A stretch of DNA of 64,000 nucleotides, from contig OW203997.1 of NCBI GenBank assembly GCA_934047225.1, positions 4,264,417-4,328,416 of the forward strand. Reading direction: 5' to 3'. The notes below the pieces were generated by a model. The model did not search any database, was not told the origin of the DNA, and saw only the letters and a program-made list of their open reading frames with translations. Each line of letters starts with the position of its first letter. Position 1 is the stretch's first letter. This document shows positions 11,695 through 23,889 of the stretch, one piece after another. The stretch is from Ypsolopha sequella (taxonomy: Eukaryota; Arthropoda; Insecta; Lepidoptera; Ypsolophidae). The translations under genes were made by a program, and so were the position numbers.

Positions 11695-11850
11695 TTATGC
11701 TCTGCAGCTCAGTCGGTAGGACGCTAAACTCTCAAACTTGACACCCAGGTTCGAGTCCTTCCGGTCAAACAAGCGTGCCCAAAAAGCGTGTATCTATGGC
11801 TGAAGTACAGCGATAAGGCTCACCAGCAACCACGTTGCGACGACGTTAAA
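11695..11850 (+). mobile_element. tRNA-derived SINE, 5' part
   Basis: The head contains an A box (GCAGCTCAGTCGGTAGGA) and a B box (GGTTCGAGTCC) at tRNA-like spacing, but the 5' acceptor strand does not pair. The body (CTGAAGTACAGCG, GGCTCACC, ACCACGTTGCGACG) matches the body of the minus-strand copy at 53858-54157. It is therefore a SINE of the same family and not a functional tRNA gene. Confidence 0.6.
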
Positions 11851-11944
11851 ATAAACCAAATATTATTGAATTGCATCTAGCAGAGATCTGTGATAGGCAA
11901 AGATACGGAGTTGAGATTTAGTTTTGTCAGGGAGCGTTTCAAAT

Positions 11945-12700
11945 TGATTTTATCTATTCCCATACTGCAACAAGGTAATTAAGCGGTTTTTTAAATTTTT
12001 CTTGAAATTATTTTTAATGGTTGTAGATAAGTATTGTTTGCAACTGGACATAATTAGACATTGGGACACGCGTGCAAGTCTTTTACGAAACTCACTTCGT
12101 TCGTGTTGTAAACAAGCACTCGTGTCCCAATGTCTCACATTATGCCACAGTTGCACAAAATACCTATTACCTATATATTATGTTGTAGAAACGACAAATA
12201 AAAATATATGAAATTTTTTACACTAATTTATTCATCGCAACGAGACACAATAGTATTTTGTGCAACAGAGACATAATAGAGAATAATGTATATCACATTG
12301 GAACATGAGTGCTTGTTTACAAAACGAACGAAGTTAGAGTTGAAATAGAATGCACGACTATCCCAATGTCTAATTATGTCCATTTAGACACAATACTTTA
12401 TCTACGACCATCGGAAATATCAGTTTCACGTTACATTTTAGTAGTGAATATTTTCAACTAACAAAGTCACGAAAAATTTGGAAAAGAACATAAAGTTCAG
12501 TTGCGTCAATTCAGTATTGCCACCTGACTCCGCCCTTTTTTCTCGTCGTTGCTGCTGGCTGGTTATTTAACGATGTTAAAATAATTGGGCCAATCATAGT
12601 GCATAATCGCGGTGATATTATGCATCGGAAAATAATGTAGTTACTTATAAAACAGTTTTTAAACTGCAATTATATAATATTAATTTCTATCTTGTAATGC
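11945..12700. repeat. Rearranged dispersed-repeat cluster (family D)
   Basis: It contains several pieces of a repeat also seen at 32390-32745 and 51118-51521: the 'atactgcaa(c/t)aaggtaat' start, 'gacattgggacacg(a/c)gtgc' blocks, and the GGCCAATC / TTATAAAACAG parts. 'gacattgggacac' occurs in both orientations (about 12058, 12120, 12297 and 12358), so segments are inverted around a centre near 12200. No protein is encoded. Confidence 0.6.
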
Positions 12701-13403
12701 ACTTTAATCTACAAGATGGATCTAAGCCAAGATTTGAACTGCGACTTTGTTTTTTACTATTGTTTTTGCGATTAGATTTAAGAAGGTTAAGGATGTTTCG
12801 ACTAAAATCTTTTTGTTCACGTTGAATAGAGCTTTCTACTCTGAGCATAAATTTTCTTGAACAACAGATAGGGTAAGGTATTTTCGGCTATAAACTTTAG
12901 TGAAAGCAAAGAAGCGCAACACAGAGTTTACGAACTCTATGCCGTAACGCACAGCCTTTGAGAGTTCACAACATTCTCCATCCACTTTCTTATAAAGTGA
13001 AAACGAATACCTCCCAACGTGTGGGAAAGAAAACTTTTAAATGGTTTCCCAGTGTAGAGCGCTGAAAGTTATAAGCGAGTTTTAGTCACAGTAGTTTTGA
13101 CTATTCCTTAAAAACCGTTTACATGGTGTCTTTCGGGGAAGGTTTGATAATAGGCCGGGAGGTTGGTCAAGGGTGTTATTTTTTACTTATGATTGTGTTT
13201 GTAAAATATACTTGTTGTATATAGTCAACAGAAATTATTTGGATACACCTTTTTAAAATTGTATTTGCTGTTGGGTGAAATGTACTTGCAGTATGTAGTT
13301 AATTGTAGTACTAATTATTGTGTACCTATACAGGATTTAAACAGTCTGGGACATTTAAATAAAACCACCTAGTCTACTACTATACTAAACAACTCAGAGA
13401 AGA
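12701..13403. other. No recognisable feature
   Basis: Nothing supportable seen apart from short direct matches of low complexity. Confidence 0.35.
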
Positions 13404-13668
13404 AGATATTCAACTGTAATTTAAAGACTTTATCTCAAAGGAGGAAGGTCTATTTTAGAACGCTACGCGTGAACAGCTGTTTCACGGACGACGCTGCCTT
13501 AAAAAACGCTCGTATCTCGTTGCGTTAGGGTTCACCTATTCTGTTTAAAAACGAATATTACCCAAGCTAATGGTTTGCGTGGGTACGTTTCTTGAGAAAA
13601 GTGGTTCAGTATGATCGGTAGAATATGTGGTTTCATTTGAAGTTAGCAGTCTATTTACACCCGGCATA
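13404..13668 (+). repeat. Direct-repeat family E, copy 1
   Basis: About 265 bp aligns in the same orientation with 17469-17711, with shared blocks AGATATTCAACTGTAA, GTCTATTTTAGAA, GAACAGCTGTTTCA and CTAATGGTTTGCG. Spacing between them is conserved while the sequence has diverged. No open frame is kept and no terminal inverted repeat was found. Confidence 0.7.
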
Positions 13669-14979
13669 TTGTTAAAATTTTTATTTGCTGAAGCAACACA
13701 TTATTTTTACATATATATTTTTAGTACCATATTATAAATATTTTGTTGCAAGTGCACAGGTCTACTAAATCTACGCCAATCACTAAACAAAAATTCGAAA
13801 ATTAGTAAACATATACCGCCTCTGTGCTATAGCTGTTCGAGTAAACGGCTGCTAATCCGAAGGTAGCGTATTCAAATCCTGTATATACAAATTGTCTATG
13901 GCCCAATCTGTGCCCGAAGTATATGGGATACGGGGAAGTGTTAATTGTCAGTGAATCGAGAGTGTTCATTGTGACTTCCATTGTACATGCATATTCCACA
14001 AACGGAAATAAGAGCTCTGACAGGTATTTAGGTATTCTCTGGGTATTTATGTAGTGACGATGTATTTATATTATCATACTTTTTGCAGATATATATATAT
14101 ATATATATATATTCTATTCGACTCATTTCAGGTTCAATAATCAATAATCATCGTCATTGTCATGATCATCATCAATTATAAAAGAGCCTAGCTCTTGTCG
14201 GTGTTACATCGTTCTCTCCCAGAGCCAAATCCTTTAGTTCATCAATTTGTTTTTATACGTTATGCATTTTCGTACATTTCTTTACGATTACAATAAAACA
14301 GAGTGTGCAAGATGGGAAATTTGAATACTTCAGTCTCAGACGTATTTTACAAGATTAGGCTCCTAGACCACTCAAGTTTGTTTTGCTGAGCAATCAAGCC
14401 GAAAGAGGGTTTTATAGTGGGCAATAGCAAAGAAGTTTCGTAGTAATTTATCTTAAGGTGTTCATGTAAGGACCTCTTATTTCATATGTGTAATAAAACA
14501 GTTTTCGGTTTGTTCAGAAATGGATGTAACAACATTTTTAATACGCTCTTAATACTGAATATTTATTTATTGAAATGGTTAGTACTATCTACAAAAAAAA
14601 ACTTATTTAAACTTTACTTTGTAAAATACAATAATTTATGCTACAAGTGCGGTAAGTTATTACCCTTTACTATTATCTGTGCCCTTACTCACGGGTATCA
14701 TACAACATTTTTAAATGCAAAGTGTGATTAAATAAAAGATACATAATTAAATAATTTAAGAAAAGAAATATATTTTATAATTAAAGAAATGTCTATTTAT
14801 TATAATTTTTATACTTGATGGTGCTTTCAAAATTGAATGTACCTATAAACCACACTGAAGATGGTTTACATTTCTTTGCCAATTCACTGAAGTATGCCTA
14901 GAGAAAGTTTTCCGAAAATGATGCCGCATTTTTTTCCACTGAAGAAAACTGGCGGCAAGAGCCTATCATTTGCAATTAT
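13669..14979. other. Mostly featureless; holds an (AT)n run
   Basis: Contains the dinucleotide run at 14089-14112. The remaining open frames are A+T-rich and motif-free. Confidence 0.4.
14089..14112. repeat. (AT)n microsatellite
   Basis: Twelve uninterrupted AT units. Confidence 0.9.
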
Positions 14980-15135
14980 AGTTTCTGTACACAAGGAAAG
15001 GTTGCAGGTTAGCGAACTTCCTGTAAATAAATAAAAAAAACACGAGTGTGGTAAAATTGATTTTACGAAAAGACAAGTCTTACATGCATCAAAACTTTTC
15101 GTAAAATGAGCACTTGCATTGAAAAAGGTTAATAA
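14980..15135 (+). repeat. Dispersed repeat family K, partial copy
   Basis: Blocks GTACACAAGGAAAGGTTGC, AGGTTAGC, GCATCAAAACTT and GAGCACTTGCATTGAAAAA match the family seen in full at 28391-28775 and 31071-31459. Only about the last 150 bp are present. Confidence 0.55.
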
Positions 15136-15139
15136 TAAG

Positions 15140-17468
15140 GATAACACTAAAAAAAAAAAATTTCAGTTAGTAAAACTAAAGTTTACGTAGGACCCGACAC
15201 TAGAGTTCTCCATAACATGGAAGCACTACGTATTTTTTACAACGAGGCGCCCAGTGCTACAAGTAACAAAAAAATTCGTACCGAACTTTTATTCCTCCTA
15301 GAAAGCAATAAGACAATTTAATAAATAAAGCATGTCTACCAAATAAACCAAATAAAGGGTTCAATGAATTATCAATACTTGTACTTAATAACTGACAGAC
15401 AACGAACAACCTAAACCACTGAAGAAAGAAAAATAAAATTTGGAAAATTATGTTGCATAAGGGTTGTAGAGAAGGGTACAGTACATATGTATGTACAAGT
15501 ATTGATAATGCAATTGGTATATCAAATTAAAAGACAATGTGGGTTATTTATTACATAAGTAGTTCCTATAAAACAAAGTAGAAAAAGTTATAGGCATGCG
15601 AAAGTGAGATTTCTATTCACGCACGAAGATTTTGCTGTTTTACTGTTTTGCACAAATTCAAAAGTATAGTAAAAATATATCACAAATTAACTTAAATAAA
15701 AATGTCAATGTATTAGTATCTCAGTAAAACTTTGTACTTATATAAATATCAGGCAGCTAAGTTATTGCTTGAACTTGAGCTTTATAGCTCTTTGTGGTGG
15801 ACATGGTTTAAGCAGATGCTGTTTTATTCAAAAACTTTATTCAAAATAATCCCAACGACAATTATATATGTCACAGTCAAAACTAATTTTGTCTGATTTT
15901 TGCAGTCAAAATTAGTTTTAACCGGTCATGAGTTTAGACCCCGGGACGGCGTGACACAAATTTTATACGAGCACCGCTGTCGCCGCTTTTTGGAATACGT
16001 AAGTATTACCTAGTTAGTAAACATACGCGGCGCACACATAGATTCACCCGTCTTCATACAGCCAAAATAACACCGTATTTCTATGAAGCTTAGATGTAAA
16101 ATACCAAACACGTCATGGCACTGGGCTAAGCTATTATACATATGTGTAAAAAGCCAAGACCAGCGGCCGTACTATGACACATTTAGGTCTGGTTTGATAA
16201 TGTTTGAAAAAATATACATTGCAGCGTTAATATTCTAACTCAATATGTGACACTCTTTATAACCTGCAATGGACAAAATAACGATAAATATTTCATGGTA
16301 AGGTTGAAATTTTATTTACCGCGAGGTTTATTCTGTAAATATCACAGTAAATACATGTTTAAAGTACTTACGAGTGAAATGAAATTCCTTTGGATGTCTT
16401 ATTTGCGTTATTTGACAATTTGCCACGCTGCAATACACCATTTTTACAAAATGTTTGTTCTAACGCGTTCAGTTGAGAAATGAGAGGCCCGCGGATTATG
16501 CCCTGACATATTGATTTACAGCGGTGCGTCACAGTCACGGCTTTCATGGCATTTCTATTCCTTATTAATATGTTCTGTGGTTAAGACTGTAATAATACAA
16601 CAAAATACTGCTAACTCACCTTTGTATCTAGAAAGTTTTGGAACTAGAGAGCCTACAAACTTATATTTGGCAGGTAGCAAGTTTGTTACTCCTTCAACGC
16701 AAGTAAAACCGTGAGCAAAAGGCTAGTTATAAATAAAGTCAAACCCTAAAGGGTTGGTAGTTCTAAGTTAAGTAAAACAATGTAGTCTCATCTAAACTAA
16801 TCCAGCGCATAGATAAGTGATTACGCACCTAACTACGTGTAATATTATACCGTGTGTTGCTAAACCGACATAAATCAGTGTGCGGCTCATGTTTATAGCG
16901 ATGAGGGTGCTATGAAATGGCCGAGGATTTAAGTAATTTACATAAATATATTCATCAGTACTCTGATGACCAGTAATAGAAAAGCTTTGGTGTATTTTTG
17001 TCCGTTTACAAGGGAAATACAAGGGCCGATTGAGAAAAATAAGGTAGATGATGATTTCTTGTTTCAATTAAAGCGTCCTTTCTGGCCGTTGGCCGACACT
17101 ATTTTATTGTGAACGATTTAAGCGTTCTATTATATAAACATGAGGACGCCCGCAACTTCGTCCACGTGAATATAGTATAAAAAACAAAGTATTGGAATTC
17201 TCGATACAAGTTTACACCCCGTTTCACGCCTTTATGGAGTGATTTCTTAAAATCTTTTTTACTGCGCCCCTCTCTACAACTTTTATGCAACATAAAGTTC
17301 CAAATTTTATGTTTCTATCTTCAACAGTTAAGGTTGTTTGTTGTCTGTTAGTTATTAAGTCATTCATGGAACAGCTATTCAATATATTCGAATGTAAATA
17401 GACTACAACTTTTTTATTATACCACGTACCTAGTAGAGTCCAATCATACTGAATATCTCTCAGAATAA
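15140..17468. other. No recognised gene or element
   Basis: Over 2 kb without supportable coding. A small inverted pair (aaaactaattttg / caaaattagtttt, about 15878-15915) is the only structure noted. Confidence 0.4.
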
Positions 17469-17711
17469 AAGATATTCAACTGTAACTTAAAGACTTTATG
17501 TCGCAAGGAGAACGTCTATTTTAGAATGCTGCGCTTGAACAGCTGTTTCATAGACTACACTACCTCAAAAAACGCCCGTGTCTCGGTACGTTAAGTTTCA
17601 CGCAATTTTATTTGAATCTCAAATATTTCCCAAACTAATGGTTTGCGCGGGTATGTTTCCTGGGAAAAGTGATACAGTGTGATTGTAACATGTAATTGCA
17701 ACCCGGTATAG
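17469..17711 (+). repeat. Direct-repeat family E, copy 2
   Basis: Counterpart of 13404-13668, with the same block order and orientation, 4.07 kb downstream. Confidence 0.7.
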
Positions 17712-18540
17712 TTAGATAGATTTCACTCTGACAATCTTGCTTTGGAAATGGCTTATTCTTTATGTGGTTGCTACTGATATTTGCTACGGCGTAGCAAGCG
17801 CTACGCTTACATCCTCTCTTTGTAGAACTTTATAGACCCGCTACGGATGCTTGAAAATACTGAATTTTTTAGGCATTATCAAATATTTTTAATTTTTTTA
17901 TAAATGTTTCATAAAATTTGCGTCATATTGTATAAAATCACGTATTTTGATGCCATTTTGGAAACAATTTTAGTCCAAAAATCGCTATAACCCGTCAGCT
18001 CGCGGTCCGCTAATTCCCTACCCCCGAATTAACACGCCACATGCCAGCCGACTAAAGTTCCACACATTAATATTCGTAACACGACGACGACCTGTCGACG
18101 TGCGTTGGGCGACAAAAAGGGTAAAATTAAACGTTACCTCCCCCCGAAACCACGGGTTTTGGGTTACAATGTGGTCACCCTCTCAGACATGAAAAGTGGC
18201 TGGGCACTCGGTTAAAAAGGTTATTTCTGTAAGATTTTAAAGTTACCGATGGTGAAGAAAAAACTGTCTTTTGGCAAGTTAAGTAATGCCATTAAATAAC
18301 ATTATTATATATAAATATATAATGTATGTGATGTGTTTAGTGGGTAGGTTTTTGAATTGGAGTGTGGAGATGGATGGATGATTATTTATCTTTCTTATTA
18401 ATTGATTATTTATATATTTATACTTTTTTATTTTATTTTATTTAATTTTTTTGTTTTTTCTTTTGTCTGTCATTTGTCTGTCAATCATCCACTTCATTTT
18501 ATGACACCTTAACATAGTTTATTAATTGTACCAATTCCAC
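17712..18540. other. No recognisable feature
   Basis: Includes a short palindromic GCTACGGCGTAGC-like patch near 17785. Otherwise nothing was identified. Confidence 0.35.
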
Positions 18541-18662
18541 TGACGCCGACTATAAAATATGTCGAAATATATTTGGAAATAATTATTTTAATTTTTTTTT
18601 TGTATAAATATATAATGTTAACTGAATAAAAAAAACAAATAAGTTATATTCAATATTTAATT

Positions 18663-18782
18663 ATATCATTGCAGTATAGAAACGCAGAAAGAAAAGTAAA
18701 TCTGGATGTGAGGAGCTCCCGGTTCAGAGCTCTTCACATCCAGATTTACTTTTCTGTCTGCGTTTCTATACTGCAATGATAT
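18663..18782. repeat. Near-perfect 55-bp-arm hairpin
   Basis: The left arm 18663-18717 and right arm 18728-18782 are inverted copies with 2 mismatches in 55, around a 10-base loop (CCCGGTTCAG). One mismatch would be a G-U wobble in a plus-strand transcript. Part of the left arm (TTTCTTTCTGCGTTTC in inverted form) recurs at about 18918-18935. It could be a small palindromic MITE or the template of a hairpin RNA. The sequence alone does not decide. Confidence 0.85.
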
Positions 18783-19045
18783 AATATTAATTTATATCTC
18801 CTAGTGATGGATAAATCGCCAAGTGTTTAAACATAGAAATTTATTTTATATCATAATGTTATTTTATATATATTTTTTGTAGGTACATATGCATATTATA
18901 TTTGAAAATCGTTTATTTTTCTTTCTGCGTTTCTTATTTCCTATGTTTATTTTTTGGTATTAAAACAAAAAAAAAAATTACTTGATATATTTCGACACTC
19001 TGTAAGGGGCCGTCATCATTCGATCGATATATTTCGACCGTCGGC

Positions 19046-19232
19046 ATGGAGACGCGCTCTGTGAGGTCGGCCCTTTAAATGTAAAATGTGTTTCAATCAT
19101 ATTGATTGATTGAATCATAAACATGAAATATTTTTAACAAAATAAATTGATAAATTGCTTAGTGAGAAATATGTTTTCCCAAAAAAAAAATCTTGTTATA
19201 TATTATGCATTACTTTTAAATTGCTTGAATTA
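19046..19232. other. Spacer
   Basis: Low-complexity A+T DNA between the hairpin region and a retroposon 3' end. Confidence 0.3.
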
Positions 19233-19393
19233 ACAAAATTAAAACAAATAAATAAAATAAAAAGGCATTTATTTAACACACCATTATGGACAAAGTAGTT
19301 CAATGTTGTATGATACTGTTAAAAAGGATGGTGACTCAGCATATGTTCCTATACCAAAGGCATTAGGAACGCTGTTATTCTGCCAAATTGACA
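19233..19393 (-). repeat. Retroposon-like 3' end, family F, copy 1
   Basis: On the minus strand CAGAATAACAGCGTTCC leads through GCTGAGTCACC to GGTGTGTTAAATAAATGCC and a T/A-rich tail. The opposite-strand copy is at 25370-25560. AATAAA plus tail suggests the 3' end of a retroposon whose class I cannot name. Confidence 0.5.
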
Positions 19394-19967
19394 GTTGTAA
19401 TCGAAATTACATAGTTTTCTTAGTGATTTATGCGAATTTATTCAAAAGTAGGGAAAACAATGCGAAGATGTGCATTTGGAACCGAGATTCTGTTTTTCCC
19501 ATAAGGCTTCATTGCGCAAACTTTTTTAAACGTCATCGTACAAAAGTTGTTAAACATGATCAACACGTGTCCTTAATTTTGTAGCACGTCATAAAAACAT
19601 GTAGTATGTGTAAATGAACCCTTTTATTAAACCCCTCGAAAATAGATATTTATTTTTGAACATAATCTGCGTTGATAGAATTCCAAAGGGTAGTGTCCTA
19701 TATGTATCCCTTACTAATTAGTATCCCAATCTTCTGACGTAATTCAACACCACACGTGAAATGTACAACATCAACAAACTGAACAGAACTGCCTAATGAA
19801 GCAACTTCGTCCGTTCTGTGGTCTTCATGGTGCTAACCCTTCGGAAGGAAATCGAGTTTGATTAATGCAATCAAGAACCAAAGATCAAGTTTTTAGGGAA
19901 AACCCTTCTTGTAAACCTCCGGGGCCTTCTGTCGGTATGCCTGTTTGCAACAAAATACAAGAGGTTT
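19394..19967. other. No recognisable feature
   Basis: The open frame at 19303-19584 starts within the family F repeat and shows no protein motif. Confidence 0.35.
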
Positions 19968-20110
19968 TAGGGCTCCGTAGTACCTAAAAGGTACAAAAAG
20001 AACCTTTATGGAAAGACTCCTTTGTCCGTCCGTCTGTATGTCACATCACAGCCTCATAATTTTAGCACCGCCAAAAGATAAAAACATGAAATTTGCCCAC
20101 ATATCACATA
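19968..20110 (+). repeat. Dispersed 'ggttccgtacc' repeat H2, decayed copy
   Basis: GGCTCCGTAGTACCTAAAAGG, AAGAACCTTTATGG and CCGTCCGTCTGTATGTCACA follow the H2 pattern seen at 34232 and 45225. Confidence 0.6.
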
Positions 20111-21244
20111 AAAAAATAATGAAAAATTTGAAATTGGTTAATTAGGTATTAAAAAGTTGATTGTAAAAGTATATAGTTTATCTATGTTTATTTGCATAAA
20201 TTTCGAGTAATCCTTGAAAAACCATAAAAAATGTATGTCCCCCTCCTTATTATCTCTAAAACTGGCGGACCGAAAAATATATTAAAAAAAAATCATTGTA
20301 ATATGTGCTTACGTAAAGATTACAGAACACGAAATCACAATATCAATGAAAATATATAAAGGAAAAAAATATAGGGATAGATGCCCCTAAGGGCAAGTAC
20401 GTCACGTCAAAAAAACAGAGAACAATATTTGTACCAAAATTTACAACATGGTTGATAACAGAATATATAGTTTTGTAATAAATACGAATGATTCGGATTC
20501 TTCTGACAAACTAGCTCTCCATCTAATACAGACGTCGGCGTCGATTAGGATAGGAAGTTCTTGTATATCTATATTTTTTCTTCAAACAAATATGTTCTGA
20601 TATTCTGAAAATTTCTTTACTTTCTTATCTCGTCTTGTTGGCCTTACTTCAATATATTGTAACAAGAGCAGAGGAGAGGACTACGGAGAGGCGAAGCGAG
20701 GTGGCGTGAGCGTCGGTGAGGAGAGTTGGGCTATCTGTGGAGAAGTGTTAAAGTCATCTGTGGAGACATGTTTTTGTTATCTGTCTAGTGGACTCTTTTC
20801 TTTTTTTTAACATTCTAAATCTATGGTTATACAAAACTGACAATTGGAGAGAATAAATATCAAGTTTATTATTCTGAATCTTCGTTACAATATTTTTTAG
20901 TTTAAACGCGCCTATAAAATAAATAGATATTTAGCGTCAAAGGAATGGATTGCTTATAAAGAATGGGTGTTATTATTTTTAAGACTTAATTTGGTTATTT
21001 ACTTTACTAAAACAGGTACCAAATATATCGATTATGATGGTGTTAGTTATGTTTGAACAATTAGTACGCGACAACTATTAAAAAATCGTAAAATTCTTCA
21101 TATTTGTCTGCATACTTTGAATTTACGGACTTCCGTGCTATTTCTTTTCATAATGGTTTTCTTTTCGTAATGAAGGCGACACAGAAAGAAAAAGGGTTTT
21201 ATTTGAATCCATTTACTGCACTATACCGTCATCTACTTATTTCA
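20111..21244. other. No gene; purine-rich patch
   Basis: A strongly purine-biased, G-rich patch lies at about 20665-20735 (gagcagaggagaggactacg and onward). Otherwise A+T-rich and featureless. Confidence 0.35.
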
Positions 21245-21533
21245 TTTTTGGGTAAATGTTTACTGAGTATTTGGTTAAGATCCTCACTGAAGGAAAACGC
21301 GATTGGATGAAATTTTCTCGATAGAATTTAATTCCGAAAAGACCTTTTTCCTGTAATTCTAAAGTCATAATGGTCATAACTAATTTCATTGTGAAATTGC
21401 ATTCAAAATCTTTTTGACAAAATAGCTTAGTACAATTTATATAAATAAAAAACCGACTTTTTGCTACTTTTCCACGAATCCGTCCCACTTGCACTGAGGG
21501 TTTTTTCGCATATGGAGTAACACACGAACGCCA
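21245..21533 (+). mobile_element. TTAA MITE family 1, right-half copy
   Basis: It follows the right two-thirds of family 1: AAACGCGATTGGA, CCGACTTTTTGCTAC, CACGAATCCGTCCC, TTTTTTCGCATATGGAGTAAC. The left end is missing, and the right TTAA is not recognisable. Confidence 0.7.
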
Positions 21534-21824
21534 AAATCGTGAAAAAAATTGTGTATTTTGATTCCTTGAATTGTGACAATGAAAAACGGCATAAAAATAT
21601 GGGTTTGGATAAGTGATCGCTTAATAATTAAAGAATGAAATTATGAAATCACAATGTTCCGCGTTTCGAAACGTCAAATCTGTATGGCATGTCTAAACGG
21701 CCGTTTATACTGATTTAGGTTTGCAAAAACGTAACATCATGCAACGCAACTTTAAATGCAAATTGAACATTAAATTACTTTTCCAGAGAATTAATTTTGT
21801 ATTATTTAATTAATTCCAGAGATT

Positions 21825-22065
21825 ATCTCTTACATCCAATCGCAGTCCATATGTAATTCCAAATTTTCAAACCAGAAGAGGTTTCGAAAAAAGCCTTATT
21901 TCAATAGGTATTTATATCGAGCCAAATTCATCCAATCGCGTTTCTATTGACAGACCCCTAGAAAAAGATTCCAAAAATAATATACTACCTAATTTATCAA
22001 AATAATTGATTGTTTATGCAAGCTCTAAAAGTGTAGATTTTTTTTCCGTGGTGCCTTAAACGTCA
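21825..22065 (-). mobile_element. TTAA MITE family 1, left-half copy
   Basis: On the minus strand it starts TTAAGGCACCACGG at 22065 and runs through AAAATAATATACT-like and AACGCGATTGGATG blocks, ending near 21825. It is the half complementary to the plus-strand copy 300 bp upstream, with opposite orientation. Confidence 0.7.
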
Positions 22066-22675
22066 AAGTTAGTCGAAGTTAAAAACAACATCTTGATAAT
22101 AAGCACCAGGCGAAATATTTCTGCACATAAATACATATACATACCCATTTCAATACAAAATGCCACTTCTAGCCTAGTTTAAAACCTTTTGAGTATTCGG
22201 ACCAAAACTGAGGAACTAGTCAAATAAATCCATTTAATGAAGAATTCCTTTCCGATAGGTCATTGATACCCTCACTGCGGTCTACGTGCCTCCTAACCAC
22301 ACCTTCTGAAAGGAAACTCGAGTAGCCCATTTCGAAAATGGACAAAGACAAAGGGGACGGCATTGTAAAGGTGTCCATTGCGGTAAAAAGGTGGTTGGTT
22401 ACACTATTCCTATTTAACATTGGGATAGATACCTCTTAGATAGATACGTTGAATCATTTATTTTAATTAGACTTTAACTGACTTCAAAAGGGAGGATAGT
22501 CATTCGTCGCATGTGCACAATTGGAGAAAAAATGTGAAAAGATGACTTTGTTTTAACAAAGGCCGGTATGCGCCCGAAAAGATTGGTTGGCCAACGCCAC
22601 AATCTGATAGTATAATGCTGATCTATTTGTATATGATATCGTCGGATTGGTGGAGAAAATTCGACGAACCAGTCA
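22066..22675. other. No recognisable feature
   Basis: Nothing supportable seen. Confidence 0.35.
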
Positions 22676-22677
22676 TA

Positions 22678-22735
22678 AACCTCGGTAGCTCAGTTGGGAG
22701 AGCTTTAATCTTGTAAACAAGAGGTCGCTGTGTAC
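22678..22735 (+). pseudogene. Truncated tRNA-Thr-like sequence or SINE head
   Basis: CCTCGGTAGCTCAGTTGGGAG matches a tRNA D-arm with A box, and ATCTTGTAAACAAGAGGTCG resembles an anticodon arm with anticodon TGT (Thr). The T-arm and 3' acceptor strand are absent, so it cannot be a working tRNA. It may be a pseudogene or the relic head of a SINE. Confidence 0.45.
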
Positions 22736-22739
22736 CTTC

Positions 22740-23285
22740 ATATATGTTGCAAGTTTAATTTTTTTGGCCTTAATTTTAAACGAAACAATCAAAACATAAT
22801 CCAATATTGATATCGCTTACTTTACAAAAGCATGTAAAACTAAATCGTTTGTCTTGATTGACACCTAAATCTGGCGTGTAAAAGCCTAAATTGACGCTTC
22901 AATAAGCAGAATTAGGGGTAATAAGGAGCTTTTTGGCAACGATAAACACTTTATTAATTTTCAGACTGTTTTGGCTTAGGATTTTGGCCGTAAATTTTTG
23001 TTCAATGGGCGGTAATAAAGATTTATTGTGCTATTTGTGCCAAATTGGGTACATATAGAACTTGTGAAGTTACATATTGCTTTTTAATAAACTAACGTAA
23101 TACATGTTAATGCAATGTATGCTAGGACGAATAAACATCCAAGAAGGTATGTAGATAATCTGGTATTCTATAAAATAAGTTACTGAACGTTTAGGCCATG
23201 TATAAAAAACCTCTTTTATACCTTTATCGAATTGAATGAAACTTGAGGATAAAACATGATTACTGCAAAACGGCTCACCTCAATA
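22740..23285. other. No recognisable feature
   Basis: Nothing supportable seen. Confidence 0.35.
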
Positions 23286-23293
23286 TAGTGCGC

Positions 23294-23864
23294 GCCAATC
23301 TTTTAGTCGCCTCTGATTGAGTTACGAGTGCAAGCTTGCGCAGGTACAGTCAAGGAAACAATAGTATCAACGGTTGATTATTAAATGTTTACTATAAGTG
23401 GGAAGGTGTACTTGTTGTACCTACCTATTTAATATATATTTATTATTTTAGTGCAATCTTAACTGTTTAAATAAAAAAAAAATATATAAACACCATTTTC
23501 CTACATTGTCGCCTTAAAACGCTATAACGACCGCGAGGCATAACAACAACAATAAACTTTAACAAACTAAATCAACAAAACAACAAATAAAGGCAATACA
23601 AACAGATTCAACGATTAACTTAACGAATCATGGAATTTTTTCCACGAACGTACTTTTCATGCAACGCGCGCGTGTGTAGTGTACGGACGTAGCACTAACA
23701 CTAACGCATAGTGTTGACACCTGCTAAATGGCGAGCGGGGGGTGTGGTGCGGCACGCAGGCGGGTGTGCTCTGCGCCCTCGCTCCTGTAACGTCCCCCTG
23801 ACACCGTAAAACGGCTATTGCGTCGCCTCTTGCGTCTATCTTCAGAGGCGACTAAAAGATTGGC
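23294..23864. repeat. Inverted-repeat-bounded CG-rich segment
   Basis: A perfect 23-bp inverted repeat bounds the segment: 23294-23316 begins GCCAATCTTTTAGTCGCC, and its inverse is 23842-23864. TATAGTG lies outside both arms. The interior has an A-rich part and a strikingly CpG-rich part (23660-23830). It could be a TIR element with captured DNA, or an old element around a CpG-rich promoter-like island. No open frame with motifs is present. Confidence 0.55.
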
Positions 23865-23889
23865 ACTATAACAATTTTTGATCGGGACA

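Noticed and set aside
11700..11765. Functional tRNA gene
   Set aside because: A and B boxes are present but the acceptor stem does not pair; the flanking body matches a SINE.
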